Of a DNA stretch of 64,000 nt, positions 8,708-18,395 are shown one piece after another. Every line of letters begins with the position of its first letter. Position 1 is the first letter of the stretch. Both the position numbers and the translations under genes were made by a program. The notes beneath the pieces are model-generated. The model did not search any database, had not been told where the DNA came from, and saw only the letters and a list, made by a program, of their open reading frames with translations. The stretch is from Hyphomicrobium_A sp963812795 (GTDB lineage Bacteria; Pseudomonadota; Alphaproteobacteria; Rhizobiales; Hyphomicrobiaceae): positions 62,001-126,000 of the forward strand of contig CAWEWG010000008.1 of NCBI GenBank assembly GCA_963812795.1, read 5' to 3'.

Positions 8708-10924
8708 TCAGTTGAGTTTGACGATGCCAAAGGCGCGCACGCTGGCCCCCGGCTGCAGCACCTCCTCGCGCCGCTTGAATGAGGTGTGGTTGAGCACCTC
8801 GTCGTCGGCGAGGTTTTCGCCCTTGATGCCGACGGTGACCTGCGAGGCCGTGCCGTCCGGCGCCTTGACCAGCGTCGTATAGCTCAGCTCGGCGGAGATG
8901 AGCGTGTAGCCGGGCGTGGCGATCTCGTTGATGCCGAACTCGTCCTGCGTGAAGGCGTGCAGTGTGCCGACGCGGGCGAGCCAGTTCGCATCGTGATAGT
9001 AGACGCCGCCGCCGAGGCGGTGGGGAGGAATGCGCGGCACGTTCTCGCCGTCCTCGAACTGGGCACGCACGAAGTCGTACTGCGCATCGACGCCCCATAC
9101 GCCGTTCCAGATCGGTGCCACGTCGTACTGGGCGGCAAGCTCGGCGCCGTAGAACGTCGCATCGCGCTGCTGGAAGACGACCTGGTCGAACAACTCGTCC
9201 GGCGGAACCGGCAAGTCGCAGTCGACGAGTACCGTGCCGCAGGTGATGCCGGTGAGCTGGCGATAAATGAAGCCGCGGTACTGCGTGTAATAGGTCGAGG
9301 CGTCGAAGCGGAAGGCGCCGGTGGCCTTCTTCAAGCCGATCTCGACGGTTGAAGCCTTTTCCTCGTTGAGGAACGGATTGCCGATCTCGAACGTGCCGGT
9401 CGCCTCGTGCATGCCCTTGGAGAACAGCTCGGCCGCGTCCGGGGCGCGCTCGACGTATTGGCCGTTGAGACGCGCCTCGACGCCGAAGGGGAGGGCGTAG
9501 AGAAGCCCGAGGCCGCCGCTGACCGGAACGAATGCGCGCTCGCCGGCAAAGACCACGGGCGCCGCAGGATCGGTGACGTCGGACCAGCCGAGGCCATCGA
9601 CCGTCGTCCGCTCGACGCGCGTTGCCGCCTGCAGGCGCAGCGTCTGCGTCAGTGCCAGCTCCTCGAACCAGAACAGCGCGGCGCTTTGCGTATGCGCCGG
9701 CTCGAGCAGGGAATCGCCCTCAAAGCTCTCGCCGCGCGTCTTGCGGTTGTCGACGTGAATGCCGACGGCACCGGTGAGCGCCTCCATGCTCGTGGCGACG
9801 GGGAGGTGCTGGATTTCGACGCGCGCCTCCTGCTCCTTGTTGGTGAAGCGCGAGCCGAGCTCGAATTCGGTCTCGGTGGCAGGGTCGTGGATGGCGAACT
9901 CGCCGTGCTCGTAATCGGACGCGCCGAACCAGAAGCGGATCGTATCGATGCCCGAGCCGCGCACCCGCCACTCGCCCTTCGCCTGCACCTTGTCTTGCAC
10001 CATGTCGATGCGCGGGTTGACGCCCTCCTCCGCCTCCTCGCCCGGGATGCCATAGAGGCTGGCAAAGCGCGTATACGACACGCCGAGGAACCCGTCGGTG
10101 CCGATGAGCGAGGCGCCAAGCGAGGCGCCGTCACTCTCGACGAAGCTGTTGAGCACCGTGCCGCGCGGCGAAGCGTAGTCATCGGCCTCGCGCTTGAAGG
10201 CGTCTGCGTGGATGGCGAAGCCGCCGGAGCCGGCGGTGGCACTGATAGCTCCGTCGGCGCCGTCATCGACCGACGAGTAGCCGCCGAGGATGCGGCCGGT
10301 AAAGCCGCCGCGCGGGATGAAGGTCGGGATGCGTTCATTCTCCACCGAGACGACGCCGCCGATTGCCTGTGAGCCGTAGCGCAGCGTCGCCGGGCCGCGC
10401 ACCACCTCGACGCGATCGGCGGCGAGCGGATCGATGGGAATGGCATGGTCCTCGGAGATCGCCGCAACATCATGCGTGCCGATGCCGTTCTCCTGCGTGC
10501 GCACGCGGTAGCTGTCGAGGCCGCGGATGATCGGCCGGTCGGCGCCCGGCGCGAATGTGGTGCCGGAAATGCCGGGCTTCAGTTGCAGCGTGTCGGTGAT
10601 GGTGGCGCCGCCGTTTGCCTCCAGCTCGCGCTGCGTCGCGACGGTGACCGCGACGAACGCCTGATCGTCGACGATGGCGCCCGGCAGCGGTTGCAGTTCG
10701 GGAACAGGCGCCGGCGGCGCAGCGGCCGCTTCGCCCGACGAGGGTGCCGATGCCGGCGGGGTGGAACTTTTCGCCTTCTTCGGCTTCGCCACGGGGCTCG
10801 GCGTGGTCACCACCACCGCTGGAAGCTCAACAGTTGCTGGCACCGGATCTGCCGACTGCGCCTCGGCCCGCGCGCTCGCCATCAACGCCGCCACAGCGAC
10901 GCATACGCCTACGCCAACTCTCAC
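8708..10924 (-). CDS. TonB-dependent outer-membrane receptor, ZnuD-like (probable zinc uptake)
   Basis: A 738-residue outer-membrane receptor. After a signal peptide (VAVAALMASARAEAQ) and a low-complexity linker come the plug domain (LKPGISGTTFAPGADRPIIR, VEVVRGPATLRYGSQAIGGV) and a beta-barrel ending in a terminal Asn strand. The plug stretch RGLDSYRVRTQENGIGTHD and ISEDHAIPIDPL are close to ZnuD-type zinc receptors. The start is the GTG at 10924; no in-frame start exists further upstream. The neighbouring zur gene and a Zur-box-like palindrome in the promoter support zinc as substrate, imported with TonB energy. Substrate identity is inference. Confidence 0.85.
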   Translation of the reverse strand: MRVGVGVCVAVAALMASARAEAQSADPVPATVELPAVVVTTPSPVAKPKKAKSSTPPASAPSSGEAAAAPPAPVPELQPLPGAIVDDQAFVAVTVATQRELEANGGATITDTLQLKPGISGTTFAPGADRPIIRGLDSYRVRTQENGIGTHDVAAISEDHAIPIDPLAADRVEVVRGPATLRYGSQAIGGVVSVENERIPTFIPRGGFTGRILGGYSSVDDGADGAISATAGSGGFAIHADAFKREADDYASPRGTVLNSFVESDGASLGASLIGTDGFLGVSYTRFASLYGIPGEEAEEGVNPRIDMVQDKVQAKGEWRVRGSGIDTIRFWFGASDYEHGEFAIHDPATETEFELGSRFTNKEQEARVEIQHLPVATSMEALTGAVGIHVDNRKTRGESFEGDSLLEPAHTQSAALFWFEELALTQTLRLQAATRVERTTVDGLGWSDVTDPAAPVVFAGERAFVPVSGGLGLLYALPFGVEARLNGQYVERAPDAAELFSKGMHEATGTFEIGNPFLNEEKASTVEIGLKKATGAFRFDASTYYTQYRGFIYRQLTGITCGTVLVDCDLPVPPDELFDQVVFQQRDATFYGAELAAQYDVAPIWNGVWGVDAQYDFVRAQFEDGENVPRIPPHRLGGGVYYHDANWLARVGTLHAFTQDEFGINEIATPGYTLISAELSYTTLVKAPDGTASQVTVGIKGENLADDEVLNHTSFKRREEVLQPGASVRAFGIVKLN

Positions 10925-10949
10925 TGTACGCCCCCGAATTACGCTTTAC

Positions 10950-10984
10950 GGATGTTATACTATCCGGATATTATCCATAGTCAA
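10950..10984 (-). promoter_or_regulatory. Sigma70-type promoter with candidate Zur operator for the ZnuD-like receptor
   Basis: On the minus strand TTGACT (10984-10979) and TAGTAT (10962-10957) are separated by 16 bases. The sequence between and over the -10 contains two adjacent imperfect dyads, GGATGTTATACTATCC (10950-10965) and GGATATTATCC (10966-10976). AT-rich TGTTATANNATAAC-like dyads are the style of alphaproteobacterial Zur sites. Binding here would cover the -10 element and block transcription when zinc is plentiful. The motif is seen; Zur as the binder is inferred from the adjacent zur gene. Confidence 0.6.
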
Positions 10985-11140
10985 GGCAGATGCAGGCGTG
11001 TCGGCGGCAACTTCGAGAGCGACGTGAATGGATCGTGTTTCCCCGGCCACAGGCGGCTGGCGCTACTTTCACCGCACGAACTCACGTTCTGGCGGTGCCG
11101 CGAAGCATCGCGCCGGGTGTGTGCGCAAGCGCGGCCTCAG

Positions 11141-11554
11141 TCAGCGCGGCGCGCGAGCGATGCAGTCGCGACAGCGTCCGCGCAGCTCGAGCGTCATGCG
11201 CTCGACGGCAAACTTCGCCTTGCGCGCCCAGATGGCGAGGCGCTCGACCGCGGCCGGCTCGTCGAACTCGGTCACCGTCCCGCAGTCGTCGCAGATGGCG
11301 AACACGGCTGTGCTCTCGTGACTGGGATGACAGCAGGCGACGAAGGCGTTCAGCGACTCCAGGCGATGCGCCTGGCCCTCGGCGATGAGGCGATCGAGCG
11401 AACGATAGACCGTCTGCGGCGCCAGGCTCGCCTTGTCGCGCAGCTCTTCGATCAGCTCGTAGGCGCTGACCGGCCGTCCGACGCCACGCAGCGCCTCGGC
11501 AATCATCTTGTCCTGCTCGGGTGCAGGCCGGCGTTTGGTGATCTTGCGAACCAT
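11141..11554 (-). CDS. zur: Fur-family zinc uptake regulator
   Basis: A 137-residue Fur-superfamily repressor. The winged-helix half contains VSAYELIEELRDK and LAPQTVYRSLDRLIAEG. The second half carries HPSHE and two structural CxxC pairs (C88/C91 in CDDCGTV, C128/C131 in CRDCIAR). The wide spacing and short C-terminus fit Zur better than Fur or Irr. The start is set at MVRKITKRR; the longer frame runs into the COG0523 gene. It lies between a ZnuD-like receptor and a COG0523 GTPase and is divergent from the latter with only 48 bases between. Confidence 0.88.
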   Translation of the reverse strand: MVRKITKRRPAPEQDKMIAEALRGVGRPVSAYELIEELRDKASLAPQTVYRSLDRLIAEGQAHRLESLNAFVACCHPSHESTAVFAICDDCGTVTEFDEPAAVERLAIWARKAKFAVERMTLELRGRCRDCIARAPR

Positions 11555-11602
11555 CAGGCGATCCCGGCTTAGCCTCTGATCATCACGAAGAAGGAGCGAA
11601 TT

Positions 11603-12823
11603 ATGCAGCGTGATAAGCACTGGCGGCTTCCGGTAACAGTACTGTCCGGTTTTCTCGGAGCAGGCAAGACGACGTTGCTTAACCATGTGTTGAGCAACCG
11701 GGAAGGGCGCAAGGTGGCAGTGATCGTCAACGACATGAGCGAGGTGAACATCGACGCGGCGTTGGTCCGCGACGGCGGAGCCAACCTGTCGCGCACCGAC
11801 GAGACGCTGATCGAGCTGTCGAACGGCTGCATCTGCTGCACCCTGCGCGACGACCTATTGCATGAGGTGCGCGCCCTGGCGGAGAGCGGCCGCTTCGACT
11901 ACCTGCTCATCGAATCGACCGGCATCGCCGAGCCGCTGCCGGTGGCGACGACGTTCGAGTTCCGCGACGAAGACGGCCGCAGCCTGGCTGACGTTGCCCG
12001 CCTCGACACCATGGTGACGGTGGTCGATGCGGCAAGTCTCCTGAAGGATTATCGGTCGGAAGAGTTCCTCACCGACCGCGGCGAGTCGCTCGGCAAGCAC
12101 GACGAACGCTCGCTCGTCGGGCTGCTCACCGAGCAGATCGAGTTCGCCGATGTCATCGTGCTCAACAAGGTCGACATTGCCAGCCCGCGCAACATCGCCC
12201 TGGCGAAGTCGGTCATCCGCGCGCTCAACGCCGACGCCCGCATCATCGAGGCGGTGCGCGGTCACGTCCCTATCGACGACATTCTCGACACCGAGCTGTT
12301 CAGCTTCGAAGCCGCACACAGTCATCCGCTGTGGTATCGCGAGCTCGCCGGCTTCAAGGACCATGTGCCGGAGACGGAAGAGTATGGCGTATCGAGCTTC
12401 GTCTATCGCGCGCGCCGGCCGTTCGCGCCCGCCAAGCTGCACGCGTTCTTCAACAAGTCGTGGCCGGGCGTCATCCGTGCCAAGGGTTTCTTCTGGCTGG
12501 CGACGCGCCCCGCATGGGTGGGCGAGCTGAGCCAGGCGGGCGCCCTCGTCCGGCATGAGGCAGCCGGTTACTGGTGGGCGGCGGTGCCGAAGGCGAAGTG
12601 GCCGGAGGACGAGGAGCTGCGCGCCCGCATCGACAAGGCTTGGCATGCCCGCTGGGGCGACCGCCGCCAGGAGCTGGTCTTCATCGGCGTCCGCGATATG
12701 GACAAGGGAGCCATCGTCGAGGAGCTGGACGGCTGCCTCGTGCCGGTCGCCGATGGGGGTGTTATCGACCCCAAGTCGTGGACATCGCTGGATGATCCCT
12801 TTCCAGTATGGCAGCGTCAGTAG
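11603..12823 (+). CDS. COG0523 (CobW/ZigA-type) GTPase, probable zinc metallochaperone
   Basis: A 406-residue G3E-family GTPase. It shows Walker A GFLGAGKTT (residues 16-24), the metal-binding GCICC motif (residues 75-79), Walker B region LLIESTGIAEP, the guanine-specificity motif NKVD and a C-terminal CobW_C domain. Members of this branch linked to Zur deliver zinc to client enzymes during starvation. The ribosome site GAAGGAG is 8 bases before the ATG. It is divergent from zur, so both could share control in the short intergenic region, although I see no clear Zur dyad there. Confidence 0.88.
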   Translation: MQRDKHWRLPVTVLSGFLGAGKTTLLNHVLSNREGRKVAVIVNDMSEVNIDAALVRDGGANLSRTDETLIELSNGCICCTLRDDLLHEVRALAESGRFDYLLIESTGIAEPLPVATTFEFRDEDGRSLADVARLDTMVTVVDAASLLKDYRSEEFLTDRGESLGKHDERSLVGLLTEQIEFADVIVLNKVDIASPRNIALAKSVIRALNADARIIEAVRGHVPIDDILDTELFSFEAAHSHPLWYRELAGFKDHVPETEEYGVSSFVYRARRPFAPAKLHAFFNKSWPGVIRAKGFFWLATRPAWVGELSQAGALVRHEAAGYWWAAVPKAKWPEDEELRARIDKAWHARWGDRRQELVFIGVRDMDKGAIVEELDGCLVPVADGGVIDPKSWTSLDDPFPVWQRQ

Positions 12824-12840
12824 GGGCCCCATGGCGGCGC

Positions 12841-12869
12841 CCCGGGCGGCGTGCTGCGCCCCGCCCGGG
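12841..12869 (+). terminator. GC-rich hairpin after the COG0523 gene
   Basis: CCCGGGCGG (12841-12849) pairs perfectly with CCGCCCGGG (12861-12869) around an 11-base loop, 17 bases after the GTPase stop. It is followed by AATTGCC rather than a T tract, so it may end transcription weakly or simply separate the two genes. Confidence 0.4.
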
Positions 12870-12872
12870 CAA

Positions 12873-12901
12873 TTGCCAAGCCCCGGATCGGCCGCTATAA
12901 C
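12873..12901 (+). promoter_or_regulatory. Candidate sigma70 promoter of rplY
   Basis: TTGCCA (12873-12878) and TATAAC (12896-12901) are separated by exactly 17 bases. They lie about 100 bases before the rplY start and directly after the hairpin that follows the previous gene. The match is visible; activity is inferred. Confidence 0.5.
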
Positions 12902-13002
12902 CACGCCATCTCAAGCACATCAGCATGAGACGGCGCCCGGCACCCTTGGAGGCCGCGTCGATCAATGGGCCGCAAGGCCCTCTATTTTTTGGAGACACGT
13001 CC

Positions 13003-13770
13003 ATGGCTCAGCAACTGACCGAGCTGAAAGCCACGGCGCGCCCACGTGCCGGCAAGGGGGCCGCACGCCAAGCTCGTCGTGAAGGAAAAGTTCCGGGCGT
13101 CATTTATGGTGACGGCCAGCCGCCGCAGACCGTAGCGCTCGAATTCGCCGATCTGTGGAAGCAGGTCATCAAGGGGCACTTCACCTCCACCGTCTTCGAG
13201 GTAAGCGTCGACGGCAGCAAGAGCCGCGTCATCCCCCGCGACCTGCAGCTCGATCCGATCAAGGATCAACCGATCCACGTCGACTTCATGCGCATCGGCA
13301 AAGACGGCCGCATCCGCGTCGAAGTTCCGGTGCGCTTCGTCAACGAGGCGCTTTCGCCGGGCCTCAAGCGCGGTGGCGTTCTCAACATCGTGCGCCACGA
13401 CGTCGAGGTCGTCTGCCCGTATGACCACATCCCGCCGTACTTCGAGGTCGACCTCACGGGTCTCGAGATCGGCCGCTCGATCCACATCTCGGCGGTGCAG
13501 CTTCCCAAGGACGCCGAGCTGACCATCAAGGATCGCGACTTCACCATCGCCACCATCGCCGGCGCCGTGAAGCAGGAAGAGGAAGCTCCGGTGGCTGCTG
13601 CGGCAGCGCCAGTGGAAGGTGCGGCGGCTGCCGGTGGCGACGCCGCCAAGGCTGGCGCGGCTCCCGCCAAGGGTGGTGCAGCGCCCGCCAAGGGCGGCGC
13701 GGCTCCCGCGGCGGCCAAGGGCGCAGCACCCGCGGCCAAGGCTGCGGCTCCGGCTGCCAAGAAGAAATAA
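13003..13770 (+). CDS. rplY: 50S ribosomal protein L25/general stress protein Ctc
   Basis: Binds 5S rRNA in the large subunit. The 255-residue protein has the long Ctc architecture: the N-terminal L25 domain (TARPRAGKGAARQARREGKV, then FMRIGKDGRIRVEVPV) and the C-terminal TL5 beta domain (GGVLNIVRHDVEVVCPYDHI). It ends in an Ala/Pro/Lys/Gly-rich tail of about 65 residues with repeated AAPAKGGA units. A ribosome site (GGAGAC) precedes the ATG at 13003. It is followed by pth, the usual partner gene. Confidence 0.96.
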   Translation: MAQQLTELKATARPRAGKGAARQARREGKVPGVIYGDGQPPQTVALEFADLWKQVIKGHFTSTVFEVSVDGSKSRVIPRDLQLDPIKDQPIHVDFMRIGKDGRIRVEVPVRFVNEALSPGLKRGGVLNIVRHDVEVVCPYDHIPPYFEVDLTGLEIGRSIHISAVQLPKDAELTIKDRDFTIATIAGAVKQEEEAPVAAAAAPVEGAAAAGGDAAKAGAAPAKGGAAPAKGGAAPAAAKGAAPAAKAAAPAAKKK

Positions 13771-13773
13771 GAC

Positions 13774-13808
13774 GGCAGGCGGGCGCCATCATCGCGCGCC
13801 CGCCTGCC
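13774..13808 (+). terminator. Long perfect hairpin between rplY and pth
   Basis: GGCAGGCGGGCGC (13774-13786) pairs with GCGCCCGCCTGCC (13796-13808), a 13-bp perfect GC stem with a 9-base loop that begins 3 bases after the rplY stop. It is followed by TCCTTCTC, not a run of T. It is probably a partial terminator or an mRNA stabiliser at the 3' end of rplY, because pth has little room for its own promoter. Confidence 0.5.
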
Positions 13809-13830
13809 TCCTTCTCGCCGGGGCATGCCC

Positions 13831-14553
13831 ATGAAGCTGTTCGTCGGACTGGGAAACCCGGGCGCACAGTACGCCCGTCACCGTCACAACGTCGGCTTCG
13901 TTGCGCTCGACAAGATCGCCGCCGCGCACAACCTCGGCCCCTGGCGCAAGCGTTTCCAGGGCGAGACGGCGGAAGGCACGCTCGGCGGCGAGCGCGTCGT
14001 GCTGCTGAAACCCACGACCTACATGAACGACAGCGGCCGCTCGGTCGGCGAAGCCGCGCGCTTCCTCAAGATCGACCCCGCCGACATCTACGTGTTTCAC
14101 GACGAGATCGACCTTGCCCCCGGCAAGCTGAAGGTGAAGGTCGGCGGCGGCAATGCCGGCCACAACGGGTTGCGCTCGATTACCGCGCACATGGGCAACG
14201 ACTATCATCGCGTGCGCATTGGCGTCGGCCATCCCGGCGCCAAGGATGCGGTGGCGTACTACGTGCTGCGCGACTTCGCCAAGGTCGAGTACGGCTGGCT
14301 CGATCCACTGCTCGACGCAATGGCAGACGCGGCACCCTTCCTTGCCAAAGGCGACAGCGCCCGCTTCCTTTCGCAGGTTGCGCTGAAGACCCGTGGGGAT
14401 GACGCGTCGGACGAGCCCGAGCCGGCCCCGCCTGAGAAACCTGCGCGCACGCCGCGCAATCCGCATCCCGCTGGCGAGCGTGCCGCGAAGCGGGCTGGGG
14501 CATTAGCCGAGAACCTGAAAAAATGGCTCGCGGGCCGCGGCGACAAAGAGTAA
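13831..14553 (+). CDS. pth: Peptidyl-tRNA hydrolase
   Basis: Releases tRNA from peptidyl-tRNA lost by ribosomes. The family blocks are present: FVGLGNPGAQYARHRHNVGF (with the catalytic His in RHNVGF), KPTTYMNDSG, VFHDEIDLAPGKLKVKVGGG and GNDYHRVRIGVGHP. The product is 240 residues; the catalytic domain normally ends near residue 190, and here a proline/alanine/arginine-rich tail of about 50 residues follows (PEPAPPEKPARTPRNPHPAG). ATG 13831 is preferred to ATG 13825 because MKLFVGLGNPG is the common N-terminus. Confidence 0.95.
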   Translation: MKLFVGLGNPGAQYARHRHNVGFVALDKIAAAHNLGPWRKRFQGETAEGTLGGERVVLLKPTTYMNDSGRSVGEAARFLKIDPADIYVFHDEIDLAPGKLKVKVGGGNAGHNGLRSITAHMGNDYHRVRIGVGHPGAKDAVAYYVLRDFAKVEYGWLDPLLDAMADAAPFLAKGDSARFLSQVALKTRGDDASDEPEPAPPEKPARTPRNPHPAGERAAKRAGALAENLKKWLAGRGDKE

Positions 14554-14613
14554 TGCCCAGCCGTCGGGTGCGATCGGGCGTGCGTCGCGCGTCCAGAGGA
14601 AATGGAGTTGGCG

Positions 14614-15126
14614 ATGAAGTTCGTTCGCGTGTTGGCTCTGTCGGTCCTCGCTATCGCAGCGGCGTCGCACGCGACAAGGGCCGAAGCTCCTGTTGGCGCG
14701 CCGAACGAAGTCCAGGCGCTCGCCGGCCAGCATCCAGCCGAGTACTACAAGCGCGCCGGCGAGTTGCTCCAAGCCGGTAAAAAGGAAGAAGCCGTATTCG
14801 TCTTCTACCTCGGACAGCTTCGCTATCGCACTTTCCTGCTGGCGAACCCCGGTACAGAGGATCCCACCCTCTTCGCGACGCTGTCGCAAGTCACCGGCAA
14901 GCCGATCAACCAGTATGCCTTCGGCGATATTCCCGCCCTGGCGCGCACGATCGATGCGGTCCTCGCCTATGATACGGCCAATCCCGACACGTTTAGCTCT
15001 CCGGCCGGCTCCGCCGCCGCCCATGCAAGCGTTCGAGATGGCCTGACGGCGATGAAGACGAAGATGTTGGCGGAGGCCGATCGCATCAAAGCCGATCGCG
15101 TGAAGAACGGTCTGGAAAACCGTTAG
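14614..15126 (+). CDS. Exported hypothetical protein with TPR-like segment
   Basis: A 170-residue protein with a clear signal peptide (VLALSVLAIAAASHATRAEA). The mature part begins with a tetratricopeptide-like pair of helices (YYKRAGELLQAGKKEEAVFV) and continues helical to the end. ATG 14614 has GGAG 7 bases upstream; ATG 14602 is too close to its purine run. No catalytic motif is seen. It sits between pth and an ABC transporter in the same orientation. Function unknown. Confidence 0.6.
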   Translation: MKFVRVLALSVLAIAAASHATRAEAPVGAPNEVQALAGQHPAEYYKRAGELLQAGKKEEAVFVFYLGQLRYRTFLLANPGTEDPTLFATLSQVTGKPINQYAFGDIPALARTIDAVLAYDTANPDTFSSPAGSAAAHASVRDGLTAMKTKMLAEADRIKADRVKNGLENR

Positions 15127-15200
15127 AGCCGTTGGGCGAAATCGTCGCCGCGCGACCTCTCGGTCTTGCATCATCGGCAGCGAGTGACTATCCCCCGCCC

Positions 15201-16123
<923 letters not shown>

Positions 16124-16127
<4 letters not shown>

Positions 16128-16885
16128 ACCTGCATGCGGTCAAAGCCATCTACGTGTTCGAGATGTCGCGCGCCTTCCGCACGGTGATGCAGAGCATCAT
16201 CTCGCCGGTGCTGTCGACGTCGCTGTACTTCGTCGTCTTCGGCGCCGCCATCGGCTCGCGCATCCCGCACATCGACGGGGTCAGCTACGGCGCCTTCATC
16301 GTACCTGGGCTGATCATGCTGCAACTGCTGATGCAGTCGATCGCCAACGCGTCGTTCGGCATCTACTTCCCGCGCTTCACCGGCACCATCTACGAGCTGT
16401 TGTCGGCGCCCATCTCGCCGCTCGAGATCGTGCTCGGCTACGTCGGTGCGGCGGCGACCAAATCGATCATCCTCGGGCTCATCATCCTCGGCACGGCGGC
16501 GCTGTTCGTGCCCATGCACATCGCCCACCCCTTCTGGATGCTGACCTTCCTTGTGCTCACGGCGGTGACGTTCAGCCTGTTCGGCTTCATCATCGGCATC
16601 TGGGCCGACGGCTTCGAGAAGCTGCAGATCATCCCGCTGCTGATTGTGACGCCCCTGACGTTCCTTGGCGGCACCTTCTACTCGGTGAACATGCTGCCGC
16701 CGTTCTGGCAGACCGTGACACTGTTCAACCCGGTCGTGTACCTGGTCAGCGGGTTCCGTTGGAGTTTCTACGAGATTTCCGACGTCAATATCGTCGTCAG
16801 CCTGACTATGACAATGGTTTTCCTGCTCGTCTGCCTGGCCGTGATCTGGCGCATTTTCACCACCGGCTACCGGCTGAAAGCCTGA
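16124..16885 (+). CDS. ABC-2 type exporter, permease subunit
   Basis: A 253-residue integral membrane protein of the ABC2_membrane (YadH/NodJ) family with about six hydrophobic helices. It includes FIVPGLIMLQLLMQSIANAS, the conserved FTGTIYELLSAPISPLEIVL loop and the C-terminal LTFLGGTFYSVNMLPPFWQT block. The start is the ATG at 16124 overlapping the ATPase stop; a longer open frame reading through from 15485 in the same frame is antisense-like within the ATPase gene and is not used. Confidence 0.9.
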
Positions 16886-16991
16886 CAAGTGTGTTGCGAG
16901 GCAGCTTGCGCACGCAACGAGCCCGGGCCAGTGTGGCGGCGGGGGGCCGCCGTATTCCGTCGGCCTGCACGCATCGTCTGGGGAGGTGCAC

Positions 16992-17339
16992 GTGGAAGGG
17001 ATCATCCAAGCTATCGTTTCGTTCCTGCAGCAGGGCATCGCTGCGATCTTCAAGTTCCTGCAGCTGGTCTGGACTTGGTCGTTCGGGCAGATCGTCTCGG
17101 TCTTCTCCTCCGACTGGCAGGCGCTGCCGATCTGGAAGATCGTCATTCTCGTCATCGCCATCGGCGCCATCGTCTACATTTTGTACAAGGCGTTCATGGT
17201 GCTGTGGTCGGGGGTCGTGGCCCTGTTCCATGCATTCGTCGAGCTACTCGGAAAGTTCGTGTCGGTGCTGCCGCAGATCGTCATCGCCGGCCTCATCGCC
17301 TTCGGCGCTGGCTACGTGATCCAGCACGTCAACTTTTGA
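16992..17339 (+). CDS. Hypothetical membrane protein
   Basis: A 115-residue hydrophobic protein with three likely membrane or amphipathic helices (IVILVIAIGAIVYILYKAFM near the middle, VLPQIVIAGLIAFGAGYVI at the end). I choose the GTG at 16992 because GGGGAGG ends 6 bases before it; GTG 16986 is too close. There is no recognisable family. It precedes another membrane protein by about 130 bases on the same strand. Confidence 0.55.
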   Translation: MEGIIQAIVSFLQQGIAAIFKFLQLVWTWSFGQIVSVFSSDWQALPIWKIVILVIAIGAIVYILYKAFMVLWSGVVALFHAFVELLGKFVSVLPQIVIAGLIAFGAGYVIQHVNF

Positions 17340-17467
17340 TGTAGCGACGCGTTAGGGAGACGAGCCACGCTTCGGCGTCAGCGTCGGGCGACTCTATTTG
17401 CGACGCGTTGCCGACTTGATGGAGAGCCGTACATGGGTGCGGGCCATACGTCAGGGAGAAACTCGTC

Positions 17468-18385
17468 ATGCAAGACCTGATAGCCAATCTCCCCTGGTAC
17501 CTCGCCGGCGCATTCGCAATCGGCTTTGTCGTGGCGTGGATTGTGTGTGGCAACCCGGAGACCGCGGCACAGACCGCGCTTGTTCGGGAAGACGAGCGGC
17601 GTCGCAGCGGTGCGCTCGGCTGGTTGTGGCGCGGCTATCGTGCTTATGACAGAGGCGCCGGCTGGTACGATCGCATCGGCTGGTTCCTCGGCCTCTTCAA
17701 GACGAACGCTGGCGTCGCCATGCTGGTGGCTTCGACGGGGGCAGCGGCGACCTACGGCGCCATTGAGATCCGTAAGAACGTCATCGAGCCGTTGAAGGTC
17801 GAGACGGCGGCGATCGCACCGGAGCAGCCGGAGGTGCGCCAGACGCGCAACTCGACGGTGTTCGCCATCGAGGGCAAGGACAAGGCCGGTCGCCGCGGTT
17901 CCTTCGACGTCGTCGTCCTCAACAAAAGCTTCCTGTGGGTGCGCGGCAGCGCCGAGGACTTGGAGAAGGACGGCACGATGATCCCGCGCGATCAGCTCGC
18001 CGCCGCCGTGCTCGACGACGAGGTGCGCGGCGCGCTCGCCGACGCCAAGGAGGTGATCACCGTCGGCACCGCCTCGCAGGAGGGCGTCGCCGCCGAAGAG
18101 GTCGCGCGCGCCGAGCGCCGTGCCAAGCAGGCGGCGAGCCTCGTCTCCGGCGCCGTCACCGCCGCGACGCCGATCTGGACGCTCAATCTCGGGCAGTACC
18201 GCGATCCGTGCACCAACTGCGAAACCGGCGGCACGAGCTGGCAGCGGCCGTTCATCGTCATCGCCGTGAAGGAAACCGATCCCGGCACCGATATTGGCGA
18301 GGCGCTGGCCGACGCCATGACCGGCAAGGAGAAGCTGCCGAGCCCATCGAGCTACTCCGTCTTTGCCCTCAGCCGTTTCCGCTGA
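17468..18385 (+). CDS. Hypothetical membrane-anchored protein
   Basis: A 305-residue protein with an N-terminal membrane helix (YLAGAFAIGFVVAWIVC) and a second hydrophobic stretch near residue 85 (AGVAMLVASTGAAATYGAIE). A soluble alpha/beta domain follows. A CTNC pair lies near residue 245 (YRDPCTNCETGG). The ribosome site GGGAGA precedes the ATG. No family is recognised. The soluble half contains long helical runs (GVAAEEVARAERRAKQAASL) that may be coiled. It converges on prs. Confidence 0.6.
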   Translation: MQDLIANLPWYLAGAFAIGFVVAWIVCGNPETAAQTALVREDERRRSGALGWLWRGYRAYDRGAGWYDRIGWFLGLFKTNAGVAMLVASTGAAATYGAIEIRKNVIEPLKVETAAIAPEQPEVRQTRNSTVFAIEGKDKAGRRGSFDVVVLNKSFLWVRGSAEDLEKDGTMIPRDQLAAAVLDDEVRGALADAKEVITVGTASQEGVAAEEVARAERRAKQAASLVSGAVTAATPIWTLNLGQYRDPCTNCETGGTSWQRPFIVIAVKETDPGTDIGEALADAMTGKEKLPSPSSYSVFALSRFR

Positions 18386-18395
18386 TGGCGACGAC

